Below the pieces are notes generated by a model. The model was not told the origin of the DNA. It did no database searches and saw nothing but the letters and a program-made list of their open reading frames with translations. Below, piece after piece: positions 16,546 to 25,734 of a stretch of DNA of 64,000 bases. The position numbers and the translations under genes were made by a program. Position 1 is the first letter of the stretch; every line of letters starts with the position of its first letter. The DNA is from Fusobacterium mortiferum (GTDB taxonomy: Bacteria; Fusobacteriota; Fusobacteriia; Fusobacteriales; Fusobacteriaceae). The stretch is from the NCBI RefSeq assembly GCF_016900045.1, contig NZ_JACSNP010000005.1, forward strand, positions 62,001-126,000, given 5' to 3'.

Positions 16546-17349
16546 ATGTTTTTAATAAGTAGTACATTATCAGTAGTTCTTCTATTTATTCTTTCACTTC
16601 TTATGCCGGTAATGAGTTTTACTCTTCCTATCTATAAAATAAAGAAGATGAAGAGATTTACATCGAAAGAAAAAATAATAGTTAATATAGTGGCAATGCT
16701 ATTAATAGCTTTAATTAATCCATGGTTATTATTATTTTATATAGGTTTTTTTGTAGTTATAGAGGGATTGTATAAATATTTTATTTATAAAGGTGATAAA
16801 GTTAAGAAATTTGATAGAATAATAATTATTTCATTATTAGTAACAGTTATAATGGGGGGATTGTTATTTTTATTAAAAGATGATATAAATAATAATATGG
16901 GACTTCTCATGGAGATATATGAAAAGAATTTTCAAATAAGTAGAAGTGAAAGTTTAGAGATCTTCAATATGATAAAGGATAGTTCAATATATTATATCTT
17001 TATTTATTCTATTTTAACTGTTTTTATGATGTATGTATCTTTAGATATAAAGGATTATTCAGAATGGAAAATATCTTTTGAATGGTTATTACTATATGTG
17101 ATAGGATATTTCATAATACATCTATTTAAGATAGATAACTTTTATATTAATAACATATTTGATATAGGGGAGTGTATTTTTGTATTTTTTGGAATAAAAA
17201 CACTATATTCAATGTTTAGTAAAAAAATAAAATATAAAGGACTTTCAAATATGTTAGCTGTAACAGTAGCTTTATTATTTCCTTACGGAACTTTTTTGAT
17301 AGGGGTTTTGGGAGGATTTAAGATAGATAAAAATAAACTTGAAAAATAA
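16546..17349 (+). CDS. polytopic membrane protein, DUF2232/YybS-like by position
   Basis: The 267-aa protein has roughly seven hydrophobic segments, including residues 5-27, 45-75, 92-108, 145-165 and the C-terminal stretch ending LIGVLGGFKIDK. I recognise no sharp motif. In many Firmicutes a DUF2232 (YybS) membrane protein lies just upstream of rplI and dnaB, and this gene occupies that exact place and has the right size and topology, so membership is inferred from context. Function is unknown. GGGAGGAAAA precedes ATG 16546. Confidence 0.7.
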   Translation: MFLISSTLSVVLLFILSLLMPVMSFTLPIYKIKKMKRFTSKEKIIVNIVAMLLIALINPWLLLFYIGFFVVIEGLYKYFIYKGDKVKKFDRIIIISLLVTVIMGGLLFLLKDDINNNMGLLMEIYEKNFQISRSESLEIFNMIKDSSIYYIFIYSILTVFMMYVSLDIKDYSEWKISFEWLLLYVIGYFIIHLFKIDNFYINNIFDIGECIFVFFGIKTLYSMFSKKIKYKGLSNMLAVTVALLFPYGTFLIGVLGGFKIDKNKLEK

Positions 17350-17364
17350 TTGGAGGATAGAAAA

Positions 17365-17814
17365 ATGGCAAAAATACAAGTAATACTTACACAAGATGTA
17401 GCTGGACAAGGAAGAAAAGGGGATATAGTAACAGTTGCTGACGGTTATGCACATAATTTTTTAATAAAAAATAATAAAGGGATTATTGCAACTCCTGAAG
17501 AGCTAAAAAAAATAGAAAATAAAAAGAAAAAAGAAGCTAAAAAACAAGAAGAGGAAAAAATAAAATCTCAAGAGTTAAAGAAAGTATTAGAAGCTAAAAA
17601 AGTTGAGATAGCTGTAAAAACTGGAGAGAATGGAAAACTATTTGGAGCTATCACTAATAAAGAGGTAGCAGTAGCTCTTGAAGAAACATTTGGAGTAAAA
17701 ATAGACAGAAAAAAAATAGAGTGTAATATAAAGAGCTTAGGAGAGCATGTTGCAGTTATAAAACTTCATACAGATGTTAAAGCTGAGGTAAAGATAATAG
17801 CTAAAGCTCAATAA
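17365..17814 (+). CDS. rplI: 50S ribosomal protein L9
   Basis: Ribosomal protein L9, 149 aa, binding 23S rRNA at the base of the L1 stalk. The N-terminal domain shows the family signature DVAGQGRKGDIVTVADGYAHNFL, followed by a long charged helix (about 45-75, KKKKEAKKQEEEK) and a C-terminal domain. The start is ATG 17365, placed after TTGGAGGATAG; a frame extension to TTG 17350 would run through that ribosome site. It is directly followed by dnaB after 13 bases, a classical pairing. Confidence 0.97.
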   Translation: MAKIQVILTQDVAGQGRKGDIVTVADGYAHNFLIKNNKGIIATPEELKKIENKKKKEAKKQEEEKIKSQELKKVLEAKKVEIAVKTGENGKLFGAITNKEVAVALEETFGVKIDRKKIECNIKSLGEHVAVIKLHTDVKAEVKIIAKAQ

Positions 17815-17827
17815 TTGAGGAGTAAAA

Positions 17828-19168
17828 ATGCTAGACGTAGAAAATTTAAAAAAAGTTCCAAGTAGTATAGAGGCAGAAAAATCGGTTTTAGGGGGAATAT
17901 TTTTAAAGCCGGATATATTTGGTGATATAGTAGAGATACTACATCCTAATGACTTCTATAAAAATGGACATAAACTTATTTATGAGGCAATGAGGGATAT
18001 CTATAACAGTGGTATAGGAATAGATCCAATTGTTGTAGTAAATAAGTTAAAAAAGAATGAAAAGTTTGATGAGTTAGTAGGAGAGCAGCTGTTATTTGAT
18101 ATAATTTCAGATGTACCTACTGCAGCTAATATACTAGAATATGCAAAAATTGTTAAGGAGAAATCAACTTTAAGAAGGCTTGGAGAGGTAGGAACCAAGA
18201 TAGTAGAACTTGCCTATGAAGGTTATGAAGAGGTAGATACTATCCTTGACAAAGCTGAGGGAATGATATTTAAAATATCTGAGAATGTAGATTCAAAAGA
18301 TTTAGTGAGTTTAAAAGATGTAATTGCTCAAGAATTTGTAAGATTAGAAAAAGTTTATCAAAATAAGGGAGTGGCTACTGGGATATCCTCTGGTTTTTCT
18401 GACTTTGATCAGATGACGAGTGGCTTTCACCCTTCAGATCTTATAATCTTAGCTGCTAGACCGGCAATGGGAAAGACAGCCTTTGCTTTAAACCTAGCTT
18501 TAAATGCGGCTATGAAGAGTAAAAAAGGTGTATTACTATTTAGTTTAGAGATGTCTAGCTCACAACTATTACAAAGACTTTTATCAATAGAAGCAGGAAT
18601 AGGACTTCAAAAAATAAGAAATGGATTTCTAGATTCAGATGACTGGGGTAAACTGGGACTTGCAAGTATGAAGCTTTCCAATTCAGAGATAAATATTGCT
18701 GATTTACCTAATGTAAATGTATTAGAGATAAGAGCAATAGCAAGAAGATTGAAAGCAGCTGGTAAGTTGGATATGATTATAATAGATTATCTACAATTAA
18801 TAAAGGGAAATAGTACTCGTGGAGATAATAGACAACAGGAAATATCTGAAATATCAAGAGCTTTAAAAGGAATAGCTAGAGAGTTAGATATTCCAATAAT
18901 TGCTCTATCTCAATTATCCAGAGCAACTGAACAAAGAGCCGATAGAAGACCGATGCTTTCAGATTTAAGAGAATCTGGGGCTATAGAGCAAGATGCTGAT
19001 ATGGTAATGTTTTTGTATAGAGATGATTACTATAATGAGGAATCTGAAGATAAGGGACTTACTGAAGTAATTATAGGTAAGCAAAGAAATGGACCAGTAG
19101 GTACAATAAAACTTAGATTCTTCCATGAATATACTAAGTTTGAGAATTTTACATCAAGAGTTGAATAA
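17828..19168 (+). CDS. dnaB: replicative DNA helicase DnaB
   Basis: The 446-aa hexameric helicase that unwinds the fork. The N-terminal domain (about 1-110) begins VPSSIEAEKSVLGGIFL. The RecA-like motor has Walker A AARPAMGKTAFALN, LFSLEMSSSQLLQRLLS, Walker B MIIIDYLQLI and the region LSQLSRATEQRADRRPMLSDLRESGAIEQDAD, intact at its usual length. There is no intein, which is sometimes found at this P-loop. TTGAGGAGTAAAA precedes the ATG. Confidence 0.97.
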   Translation: MLDVENLKKVPSSIEAEKSVLGGIFLKPDIFGDIVEILHPNDFYKNGHKLIYEAMRDIYNSGIGIDPIVVVNKLKKNEKFDELVGEQLLFDIISDVPTAANILEYAKIVKEKSTLRRLGEVGTKIVELAYEGYEEVDTILDKAEGMIFKISENVDSKDLVSLKDVIAQEFVRLEKVYQNKGVATGISSGFSDFDQMTSGFHPSDLIILAARPAMGKTAFALNLALNAAMKSKKGVLLFSLEMSSSQLLQRLLSIEAGIGLQKIRNGFLDSDDWGKLGLASMKLSNSEINIADLPNVNVLEIRAIARRLKAAGKLDMIIIDYLQLIKGNSTRGDNRQQEISEISRALKGIARELDIPIIALSQLSRATEQRADRRPMLSDLRESGAIEQDADMVMFLYRDDYYNEESEDKGLTEVIIGKQRNGPVGTIKLRFFHEYTKFENFTSRVE

Positions 19169-19188
19169 TTAAGAGAGGTTGATTAAAA

Positions 19189-20409
19189 GTGAAAAAAGTA
19201 GAATTATTAGCTCCAGTAGGAAATATGGAGAAATTCAAAATGGCTCTACACTACGGTGCAGATGCTGTATTTTTAGGTGGAAAGATGTTTAACTTAAGAG
19301 CTGGAAGTAACAATCTTTCAGATGAAGAGTTAGAATATGCTGTAAACTATGCACATGAGAGAGGAAAAAAAGTTTATGTAACACTGAATGTAATTCCTCA
19401 TAACCAAGAGTTAGATCTATTACCTGACTATGTAAAGTTTTTAGATAGAATAGGAGTAGATGGTGTTATAGTAGCTGACTTAGGAGTATTCCAAGTTGTT
19501 AAAGAAAATACTAATCTTTCTATCAGTGTAAGTACACAAGCAAGTAATACAAACTGGCGTTCTGTAAAAATGTGGAAAGATTTAGGAGCTAGAAGAGTTG
19601 TATTAGCTAGAGAAATTTCATTAGATAATATAGCGGAGATAAGAGCAAAAGTTCCTGATATAGAGTTAGAGGTATTCGTACATGGAGCTATGTGTATGGC
19701 TATATCTGGTAGATGTCTATTAAGTAACTATATGACAGGTAGAGATGCAAATAGAGGGGACTGTGCACAAGCATGTAGATGGAAATACAATTTAGTTGAG
19801 GAAACTAGACCTGGAGAGTATATGCCAGTATATGAAGATGAACATGGAACATACATATTTAACTCAAGAGATCTTTGTACAATAGAGATAATAGATAAAA
19901 TATTAGATTTAGGTGTGGATTCATTAAAAATAGAAGGAAGAATGAAAGGTATCTATTATGTTGCTAATGCTGTAAAAGTATATAGAGATGCTATAGATAG
20001 TTACTACTCTGGAAACTATAAATATAATCCTAAATGGTTAGAGGAGTTAGAATCAACATCTAATAGAAGTTATACAAAGGGATTCTATCTTGGTAAAGCA
20101 GGAGTAGAGTCTCAAAACTATAATGATAGAAATTCATATAGCCAAACTCATCAATTAGTAGCAAAAGTGGAGCAAAAATTACCAAATAATGAGTATATTT
20201 TAGCTATTAGAAATAGATTATTAGTTGGAGAAAAATTAGAAGTGGTAAGTCCAGGAATAGAAGTTAGAGAGATAACTCTACCTACTATGATTCTTATGAA
20301 TAAAGATAAAGAGGTAGGAGAAGTAGAAGCAGCTAATCCAAACTCTTTTGTAAAGATAAAATTAGATGCAGAACTAGATGAATTAGATATGCTAAGAAAA
20401 AAAATCTAA
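19189..20409 (+). CDS. U32 family peptidase (TrhP/RlhA-like RNA hydroxylation protein)
   Basis: The 406-aa protein starts KVELLAPVGNMEKFKMALHYGADAVFLG, the usual opening of U32 proteins, and contains the cysteine-rich hallmark SGRCLLSNYMTGRDANRGDC and AQACRWKYNLVE. The classical name is collagenase-like peptidase, but close bacterial relatives (YegQ/TrhP, RlhA) hydroxylate tRNA or rRNA bases, and the conserved cysteines here fit that group; which target applies cannot be told. The start is GTG 19189 after AAGAGAGGTTGATT. It lies downstream of dnaB in the same array. Confidence 0.88.
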   Translation: MKKVELLAPVGNMEKFKMALHYGADAVFLGGKMFNLRAGSNNLSDEELEYAVNYAHERGKKVYVTLNVIPHNQELDLLPDYVKFLDRIGVDGVIVADLGVFQVVKENTNLSISVSTQASNTNWRSVKMWKDLGARRVVLAREISLDNIAEIRAKVPDIELEVFVHGAMCMAISGRCLLSNYMTGRDANRGDCAQACRWKYNLVEETRPGEYMPVYEDEHGTYIFNSRDLCTIEIIDKILDLGVDSLKIEGRMKGIYYVANAVKVYRDAIDSYYSGNYKYNPKWLEELESTSNRSYTKGFYLGKAGVESQNYNDRNSYSQTHQLVAKVEQKLPNNEYILAIRNRLLVGEKLEVVSPGIEVREITLPTMILMNKDKEVGEVEAANPNSFVKIKLDAELDELDMLRKKI

Positions 20410-20430
20410 GTAGATTAGAGGGGGATAATT

Positions 20431-20988
20431 ATGAGAAAATTTTTATTTGCAGGGATATTGATACTAAATACACTATCTTTTGCAGATTCAGATATTCCTG
20501 AAAGTGTTGAAAGGAATATTGCAAAATCAGCTAGAAGTTTTGAAGGAACTCAAAGAACTAATTATATAAATTGGCAAAAAAGATCATACTTGAAAATGGA
20601 TGAAATTGCTAAAGAGTCAGGAATCCCTCAGGAGGAGTATGTTAAAATAAAAGAGAAGTTAGAGGTTATGTATGGAAGTAACTATGCTAAACAACTTCAA
20701 GTTTTACCTGATGAGATAAACGATTACAAAGAGGTAGTGAGAAGAGTAGAAGAAGCTAAACAGGGAGATGTTGTAGTAGATACTCAAGTGAATGAAAAAG
20801 CTAAGGAAGAGATAGCTCAAACCTTAAATGCTGTAAAAATACCTGAAAAAGTATTAGAGATATATAAAAATTCTGCTGAAGAATTATTCCCAAATAATTA
20901 TCCAAAACAGAAACAATATTTAGATATCTGTGTAAGAGATTATTACGAAATATTAGGAGTAATAAAATCTGAATTAAATAAAAAATAA
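20431..20988 (+). CDS. exported protein of unknown function
   Basis: The 185-aa protein has a signal peptide (MRKFLFAGILILNTLSFA) and a charged, mostly helical body with no cysteines except one near residue 172 and no motif I know. It is likely periplasmic. It is the last gene of the long array that begins at 7869 and is followed immediately by a strong terminator. GAGGGGGATAATT precedes the ATG. Confidence 0.75.
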   Translation: MRKFLFAGILILNTLSFADSDIPESVERNIAKSARSFEGTQRTNYINWQKRSYLKMDEIAKESGIPQEEYVKIKEKLEVMYGSNYAKQLQVLPDEINDYKEVVRRVEEAKQGDVVVDTQVNEKAKEEIAQTLNAVKIPEKVLEIYKNSAEELFPNNYPKQKQYLDICVRDYYEILGVIKSELNKK

Positions 20989-20996
20989 TCAAATTA

Positions 20997-21036
20997 AAAG
21001 GATTGAGACCTAATAAACTTAGGAATCAATCCTTTT
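20997..21036. terminator. bidirectional terminator ending the 13-kb array and hinT
   Basis: AAAAGGATTGA at 20997-21007 pairs perfectly with TCAATCCTTTT at 21026-21036, with A and T tracts on both sides, between convergent genes. Confidence 0.85.
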
Positions 21037-21069
21037 ATAATAAGCTATTGATTTAAGCACTAAAATAAA

Positions 21070-21414
21070 TTAGTCAGCTAATAAAGCTCCTAATCTTTTT
21101 CCACCTAAGATATGGAAGTGAAGATGGAATACCTCTTGACCACCAAATTCGTTACAATTTGTGATAATTCTATATCCCTCTTTATCTATTCCTAAATCTT
21201 TTACAATTTTACCAATAGCAAGATACATTTCACCAATAAGCTCTCTATCCTCAGCTTGGATATCGTTTATAGTTGCTATCTCCTTCTTAGGAACTACTAA
21301 TATATGTATAGGAGCAGCAGGATTGATATCTTTAAATGCAATAACTTTATCATTTTCATAAACAATATTAGCAGGAATCTCTCTATTAATTATCTTTGTA
21401 AAAATAGTTGCCAT
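21070..21414 (-). CDS. hinT: HIT-family nucleotide-binding protein (HinT-like)
   Basis: A 114-aa purine nucleoside phosphoramidate hydrolase-like protein. It opens IFTKIINREIPANIVYE, typical of HinT, continues FKDINPAAPIHILVVPKK, and has the histidine triad EVFHLHFHILGGKRLG at the C-terminus. The start is ATG 21414 behind GGAGATGATTTT; an upstream in-frame ATG at 21441 lies within the end of rpiB and lacks a ribosome site. It is 13 bases downstream of rpiB and probably in the same transcript. Confidence 0.95.
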   Translation of the reverse strand: MATIFTKIINREIPANIVYENDKVIAFKDINPAAPIHILVVPKKEIATINDIQAEDRELIGEMYLAIGKIVKDLGIDKEGYRIITNCNEFGGQEVFHLHFHILGGKRLGALLAD

Positions 21415-21427
21415 AAAATCATCTCCA

Positions 21428-21859
21428 TTATATAGCTTCAATAGAATTTATTCTGTTAGAGTGTCTTCCACCTTCAAAAGCTGTTGAAAGGAAGATATCT
21501 ACCATTTCAAGTGCAAGAACATCTCCTACTATTCTTCCACCTAATGCTAATACATTAGCATCGTTATGTTCTCTAGTTAATCTTGCCATAGTTGTATTTG
21601 TGCATAGAGCTGCTCTTACTCCAGGAACTTTGTTAGCAGCAATAGAGATACCAATACCAGTACCACACACTACAATCCCAAAGTCAGCATCTTTATTAAC
21701 AACAGCATGTCCTACAGCGTGTCCAAAGTTAGGGTAATCAACAGAAGCTGTTGAGTTAGTTCCTAAATCTAAAACTTCAAATCCTTTTCCTAAAAGATGT
21801 GATTTTATTTTCTCCTTTAACTCAAATCCTCCATGGTCAGCACCTAAAGCTATTTTCAT
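21428..21859 (-). CDS. rpiB: ribose-5-phosphate isomerase B
   Basis: The 143-aa enzyme interconverts ribose 5-phosphate and ribulose 5-phosphate in the pentose phosphate pathway. Family motifs are intact: IALGADHGGFELKEKI at the start, DYPNFGHAV, the catalytic cysteine loop GIVVCGTGIGISIAANK, and NDANVLALGGR. RpiB/LacAB proteins share this fold; the GCGTGIGI-like loop and length favour RpiB over galactose 6-phosphate isomerase. AAGGAGGAAAA precedes the ATG. Confidence 0.95.
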   Translation of the reverse strand: MKIALGADHGGFELKEKIKSHLLGKGFEVLDLGTNSTASVDYPNFGHAVGHAVVNKDADFGIVVCGTGIGISIAANKVPGVRAALCTNTTMARLTREHNDANVLALGGRIVGDVLALEMVDIFLSTAFEGGRHSNRINSIEAI

Positions 21860-21888
21860 TTTTCCTCCTTAAATATATGTATTTCATG

Positions 21889-21914
21889 TAAAAGGACTGA
21901 CTAAAGCCAGTCCT
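21889..21914 (-). terminator. terminator after the SlyD-type gene
   Basis: On the minus strand AGGACTG pairs with CAGTCCT around a short loop and is followed by TTTTACATG. It separates the FKBP gene from rpiB. Confidence 0.7.
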
Positions 21915-21934
21915 GTAGTTAATTAATGTAAGTA

Positions 21935-22414
21935 TTAAAATCCTTGAAAGTGAACATGTCCATGTTCTAACTCTTCTTCAGTAGCCTTTCTTATTCCAGT
22001 TACTTGAACTTCAAATCTAAGATTTTTTCCAGCAAATGGGTGGTTACCATCAGCAGTTACGATATCATCTTCTATTGAAGTGATAACATATTGTTGCTCA
22101 GTTCCATCGTCCATATCAGCTATAAATTCCATTCCTTCATAGATATCATCAAACTCTACGAAGTCTTCTTTCTTCATCTCTTCGATAAGCTCTTCATCAT
22201 ACTCTCCATACCCTTCTTCAGGAGATATCATAATAGTAGTAGAGAATCCTTTCTCTTTTCCTTCTAAAATCTCTTCAACTTTTGGTACGAATTGCCCCTC
22301 TCCATGAATGTAGAAAAATGGTCCTACCTCTTTTGTATCCTCTAAAAGCTCATTAGTATCGTTGTCATAAACTTTAAATTCTAATGTTATAACATTATCT
22401 TTTAAAACTTTCAT
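21935..22414 (-). CDS. FKBP-type peptidyl-prolyl isomerase, SlyD-like
   Basis: The 159-aa protein has a FKBP domain of the SlyD kind. The N-terminal strand VITLEFKVYDNDTNELLED leads into GPFFYIHGEGQFVPKVEEILEGKEKG, then the inserted flap with TTIMISPEEGYGEYDEELIEEM, and ends DGNHPFAGKNLRFEVQVTGIRKA, the canonical close of this group. The C-terminal HGHVHFQGF is only a short remnant of the His-rich metal-binding tail of E. coli SlyD. It should act as a cytoplasmic isomerase and chaperone. The gene is alone between a terminator and the PfpI-like gene. Confidence 0.92.
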   Translation of the reverse strand: MKVLKDNVITLEFKVYDNDTNELLEDTKEVGPFFYIHGEGQFVPKVEEILEGKEKGFSTTIMISPEEGYGEYDEELIEEMKKEDFVEFDDIYEGMEFIADMDDGTEQQYVITSIEDDIVTADGNHPFAGKNLRFEVQVTGIRKATEEELEHGHVHFQGF

Positions 22415-22485
22415 AATTTCACCTCTTTATATAATATTAGTATCTAATTACAGAATATCACAAATTTTTAAGTATGTCTATATAT

Positions 22486-23076
22486 TTATAAAAATCCCAT
22501 ATTATATTTTACTTTTTTCATATTTTCTTCACCAGTAAAGTGAGAGAGAAGATAAAAGGCAACTTCTATAGCATTTTTAGGTGCCGAACAAGTGATGATA
22601 TTATCAGATATTACAATTTTCTCACGAATAGGAATAGCTCCATATTTTGAGAGTTGGTTAAAATATCTATTGTTATCATATAAATAAGTAGTAGCTTTAA
22701 TATTAGTTAAAACACCAGCTTCTCCCAAGGCTATGACTCCGGTACATATTCCAACTACGATTTTATTTTTTCTTACAAAGCTTTGTATAATATTTTTAAA
22801 TTTTATATTTTTCATATCATTAAAAAAACCTTTAAAGCCAAAGCCTCCGGGAATAATAAGAGCATCAAATGTAGAGATATCTATCTCCTCTTTTTCTAGA
22901 TTTATCTCTGGTAATATCTTAGTATTCCAAGTGTTAGAAATAGTATTATGAAATCCAGCAGTTATCAAAGTAGTGTTCTTTTTTCCTACAATGCTATTCC
23001 AACCAAAAATATCAATAAAGGGTGCTACCTCAAGAATTTCAGCCCCTTCTGAGATGATTAATAAAATTCTATACAT
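22486..23076 (-). CDS. DJ-1/PfpI family protein
   Basis: The 196-aa protein has the flavodoxin-like DJ-1/PfpI fold: ILLIISEGAEILEVAPFIDIF at the N-terminus with the conserved acidic residue, DALIIPGGFGFKGF, and the nucleophile elbow KIVVGICTGVIALGEAGVL with the cysteine. Such proteins are thiol-dependent chaperones, glyoxalase-like hydrolases or amidases; the reaction here is not determined. It is transcribed away from the decarboxylase-arginase gene across a 119-base gap. Confidence 0.88.
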   Translation of the reverse strand: MYRILLIISEGAEILEVAPFIDIFGWNSIVGKKNTTLITAGFHNTISNTWNTKILPEINLEKEEIDISTFDALIIPGGFGFKGFFNDMKNIKFKNIIQSFVRKNKIVVGICTGVIALGEAGVLTNIKATTYLYDNNRYFNQLSKYGAIPIREKIVISDNIITCSAPKNAIEVAFYLLSHFTGEENMKKVKYNMGFL

Positions 23077-23104
23077 ATTTTTCTCCTAAAAAAAATAAAA
23101 ATGA

Positions 23105-23133
23105 TTGACTATTTTATCAAAAAGCTTTACAAT
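23105..23133 (+). promoter_or_regulatory. promoter of the decarboxylase-arginase fusion gene
   Basis: TTGACT at 23105-23110 and TACAAT at 23128-23133 are separated by 17 bases, 63 bases before the start codon. Confidence 0.65.
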
Positions 23134-23195
23134 ACATCAGTACAAGAAAATTATATAACATTTAAATAAAAAAAACAATAATCAAAGGAGGTAAG

Positions 23196-25544
23196 ATGTC
23201 AAAGCTAGACCAAAGTAAAACTCCACTATTCTCTGCGTTAAAAGATGTATATGCAGGAAGAGATATACTTCCATTTCATGTACCTGGACATAAGAGAGGA
23301 AAAGGAGTAGATAAAGAATTTTATGATTTTATGGGGAATGGACCTTTTTCCATTGATGTTACAATATTTAAAATGGTAGACGGGTTACACCAACCAAAAA
23401 GTTGTATAAAGGAAGCTCAAGAATTAGCTGCTGACGCATATGGTGTAAAACAAAGTTTCTTTGCTGTAAATGGAACTTCAGGAGCTATTCAAGCAATGAT
23501 TATGTCTGTTGTAAAAGCAGGAGAAAAGATATTAGTACCTAGAAACGTACATAAATCAGTATCAGCTGGAATTATATTAAGTGGTTCTGAACCAATATAT
23601 ATGAATCCAGAAGTAGATGAGGAGTTAGGAATAGCCCACGGTGTAAGACCTCAAACTGTTGAGAATATGCTAAAACAACATCCTGATATAAAAGCTGTTT
23701 TAATAATCAACCCTACTTACTATGGAGTAGCTACAGATATTAAAAAGATAGCTGATATAGTCCATAGCTACGATATACCACTAATAGTAGACGAAGCTCA
23801 TGGACCACATTTACATTTCCATGATGATCTACCTGTTTCAGCTGTAGATGCAGGAGCAGATATTTGTACTCAAAGTACTCACAAAATAATTGGTGCTATG
23901 ACTCAAATGTCTCTTTTACATGTAAACTCAGATAGAGTAGACACAAATAGAGTAAAACAGATTTTAAGCTTACTACACACAACATCTCCATCATATCCTT
24001 TAATGGCGTCTCTAGACTGTGCTAGAAGACAGATAGCAACTGAGGGAACTGAATTATTAGATAAGGCTATAAAGCTTGCTAAACGTTTCAGAACTGAAGT
24101 TAATAGAATACCTGGGATGTCATGCTTTGGAGAGGAGATAGTAGGAAGAGAGGGAGTATTTGCCTTTGATCCTACCAAAATAACAATCACAGCTAAAGAA
24201 TTAGGACTTACAGGTTCAGAACTAGAAACTATACTTACAGAAGAGTATAATATTCAAATGGAGCTATCTGATTTTTATAACGTATTAGGATTAGTAACTA
24301 TTGGAGATACAGATGAAAGTATAGATAAACTTATAAGTGCTTTAAAAGATATAAGTGAAAGATACTATGGAAAAGGAAATAAATTAAAAAGAGAATTTTT
24401 AAAGATGCCACCTATTCCAGAGCAAGTATTAATACCGAGAGAGGCTTTCTATAGTGAAAAGAATAAGGTATTATTCTCTGAAAGTGAAGGAAAAATCTGT
24501 GGAGAAATGATAATGGCTTATCCACCAGGAATACCAGTAATTACTCCAGGAGAGAGAATTTCTGCAGAGATAATAGATTATATTAATGACTTAAGAGAGG
24601 CTGAGCTTCATGTACAAGGAATGGAAGATCCAGAGTTAGAGTATATTAATGTAATTGAAGAGGAAGACGCAATCTATCTATATACAGAGAAGATGAAGAG
24701 CAAGATGTTTGGTGTTCCAATGAACTTAGGAGCAAACAAAGCTGGAATCGAATTTGGAATAGATGTATTACGTGAAAACTATCCAGATACATTTGATGAA
24801 ATGGAAGTTATAGAGGTAGAAAAACAAAAAGAAAATTTCAATGAATGGAATTTAAAATATAAAAATACTATTTTAAATACTTGTGAAAAACTTGCTGTTT
24901 CTGTAAATGAAGCTGTAAGAGATGGATATAGACCAATAATAATTGGAGGAGACCATTCAATAGCTTTAGGAAGTATTTCAGGAGTGTCACTAGAAAAAGA
25001 GATTGGAGTAGTATGGATAGATGCTCATGGAGATATGAATACAGATGAGTCTACTATATCTGGAAATATCCATGGAATGCCACTAGCATTATTACAAGGT
25101 GCTGGGGACAGAGACCTAGTAAACTGCTTCTATGAAGGAGCAAAGATTGACAGCAAAAATGTAGTAATACTTGGTGCTAGAGATTTAGATTTTAAAGAGA
25201 GAGAAGTTATTGACCAATTAGGTGTTAAAGTAATATACCATGATGAAGTATTACAAAAAGGTTTAGATAGAATATTAGAAGAGATACAAGACTACTTAAA
25301 AGTAGATAATCTACATATAAGTTTTGACGTTGACTCTGTAAATCCAGAGTTAGCTCCAGGGGTAAGTACACCTGTAAGAAACGGATTTACAACTGATGAA
25401 ATATTCCAAACTTTCAAATTCTTATTTAAAAACTACTTTGTAACATCAGTTGATATAGTAGAGTTTAACCCTGTTAATGATAAAAATAACAAAACTCTTG
25501 ACTTTGTAAATGAATTAACTGAGTATGTAGTTAATCCAGACTAA
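23196..25544 (+). CDS. fused Orn/Lys/Arg decarboxylase - arginase-family enzyme
   Basis: One uninterrupted 782-aa frame holds two enzymes. Residues 1 to about 490 are a fold-type I PLP decarboxylase of the Bacillus SpeA kind: LPFHVPGHKRGKG, NGTSGAIQAM, VDEAHGPHLHFH and STHKIIGAMTQ with the PLP lysine at 230, then the C-terminal domain MAYPPGIPVITPGE. Residues about 505-782 are a ureohydrolase: GVPMNLGANKAG, GGDHS (586), DAHGDMN (609-613), and SFDVDS (Asp711, Asp713), which keep the manganese ligands. SGNIHG (622-627) resembles arginase rather than agmatinase. Either order of action converts arginine to putrescine, urea and CO2. AAAGGAGGTAAG precedes ATG 23196. Confidence 0.93.
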   Translation: MSKLDQSKTPLFSALKDVYAGRDILPFHVPGHKRGKGVDKEFYDFMGNGPFSIDVTIFKMVDGLHQPKSCIKEAQELAADAYGVKQSFFAVNGTSGAIQAMIMSVVKAGEKILVPRNVHKSVSAGIILSGSEPIYMNPEVDEELGIAHGVRPQTVENMLKQHPDIKAVLIINPTYYGVATDIKKIADIVHSYDIPLIVDEAHGPHLHFHDDLPVSAVDAGADICTQSTHKIIGAMTQMSLLHVNSDRVDTNRVKQILSLLHTTSPSYPLMASLDCARRQIATEGTELLDKAIKLAKRFRTEVNRIPGMSCFGEEIVGREGVFAFDPTKITITAKELGLTGSELETILTEEYNIQMELSDFYNVLGLVTIGDTDESIDKLISALKDISERYYGKGNKLKREFLKMPPIPEQVLIPREAFYSEKNKVLFSESEGKICGEMIMAYPPGIPVITPGERISAEIIDYINDLREAELHVQGMEDPELEYINVIEEEDAIYLYTEKMKSKMFGVPMNLGANKAGIEFGIDVLRENYPDTFDEMEVIEVEKQKENFNEWNLKYKNTILNTCEKLAVSVNEAVRDGYRPIIIGGDHSIALGSISGVSLEKEIGVVWIDAHGDMNTDESTISGNIHGMPLALLQGAGDRDLVNCFYEGAKIDSKNVVILGARDLDFKEREVIDQLGVKVIYHDEVLQKGLDRILEEIQDYLKVDNLHISFDVDSVNPELAPGVSTPVRNGFTTDEIFQTFKFLFKNYFVTSVDIVEFNPVNDKNNKTLDFVNELTEYVVNPD

Positions 25545-25573
25545 TTAAAAATTAAAAAATATTAAATTATGTA

Positions 25574-25620
25574 CTGCACCCAAAGTCTTAGATAACTAAG
25601 ATAATGGGTGTAGTTTTTTT
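25574..25620 (+). terminator. terminator after the fusion gene
   Basis: CTGCACCCA pairs with TGGGTGTAG, an inner TCTTAG/CTAAGA stem extends it, and seven Ts follow. Confidence 0.85.
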
Positions 25621-25734
25621 ATTAAAGTTTTTATTCTTACCCTTTTTTCTTTTGATAAAATAGAGTATAATATATTGTAGGATAAGAAATAAAAGTAAAC
25701 TATGCTGATAATAAAGAACTAGGAGGAAGGAAAA

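Noticed and set aside
17828-19168. Intein in dnaB
   Set aside because: The protein has normal length and an uninterrupted P-loop.
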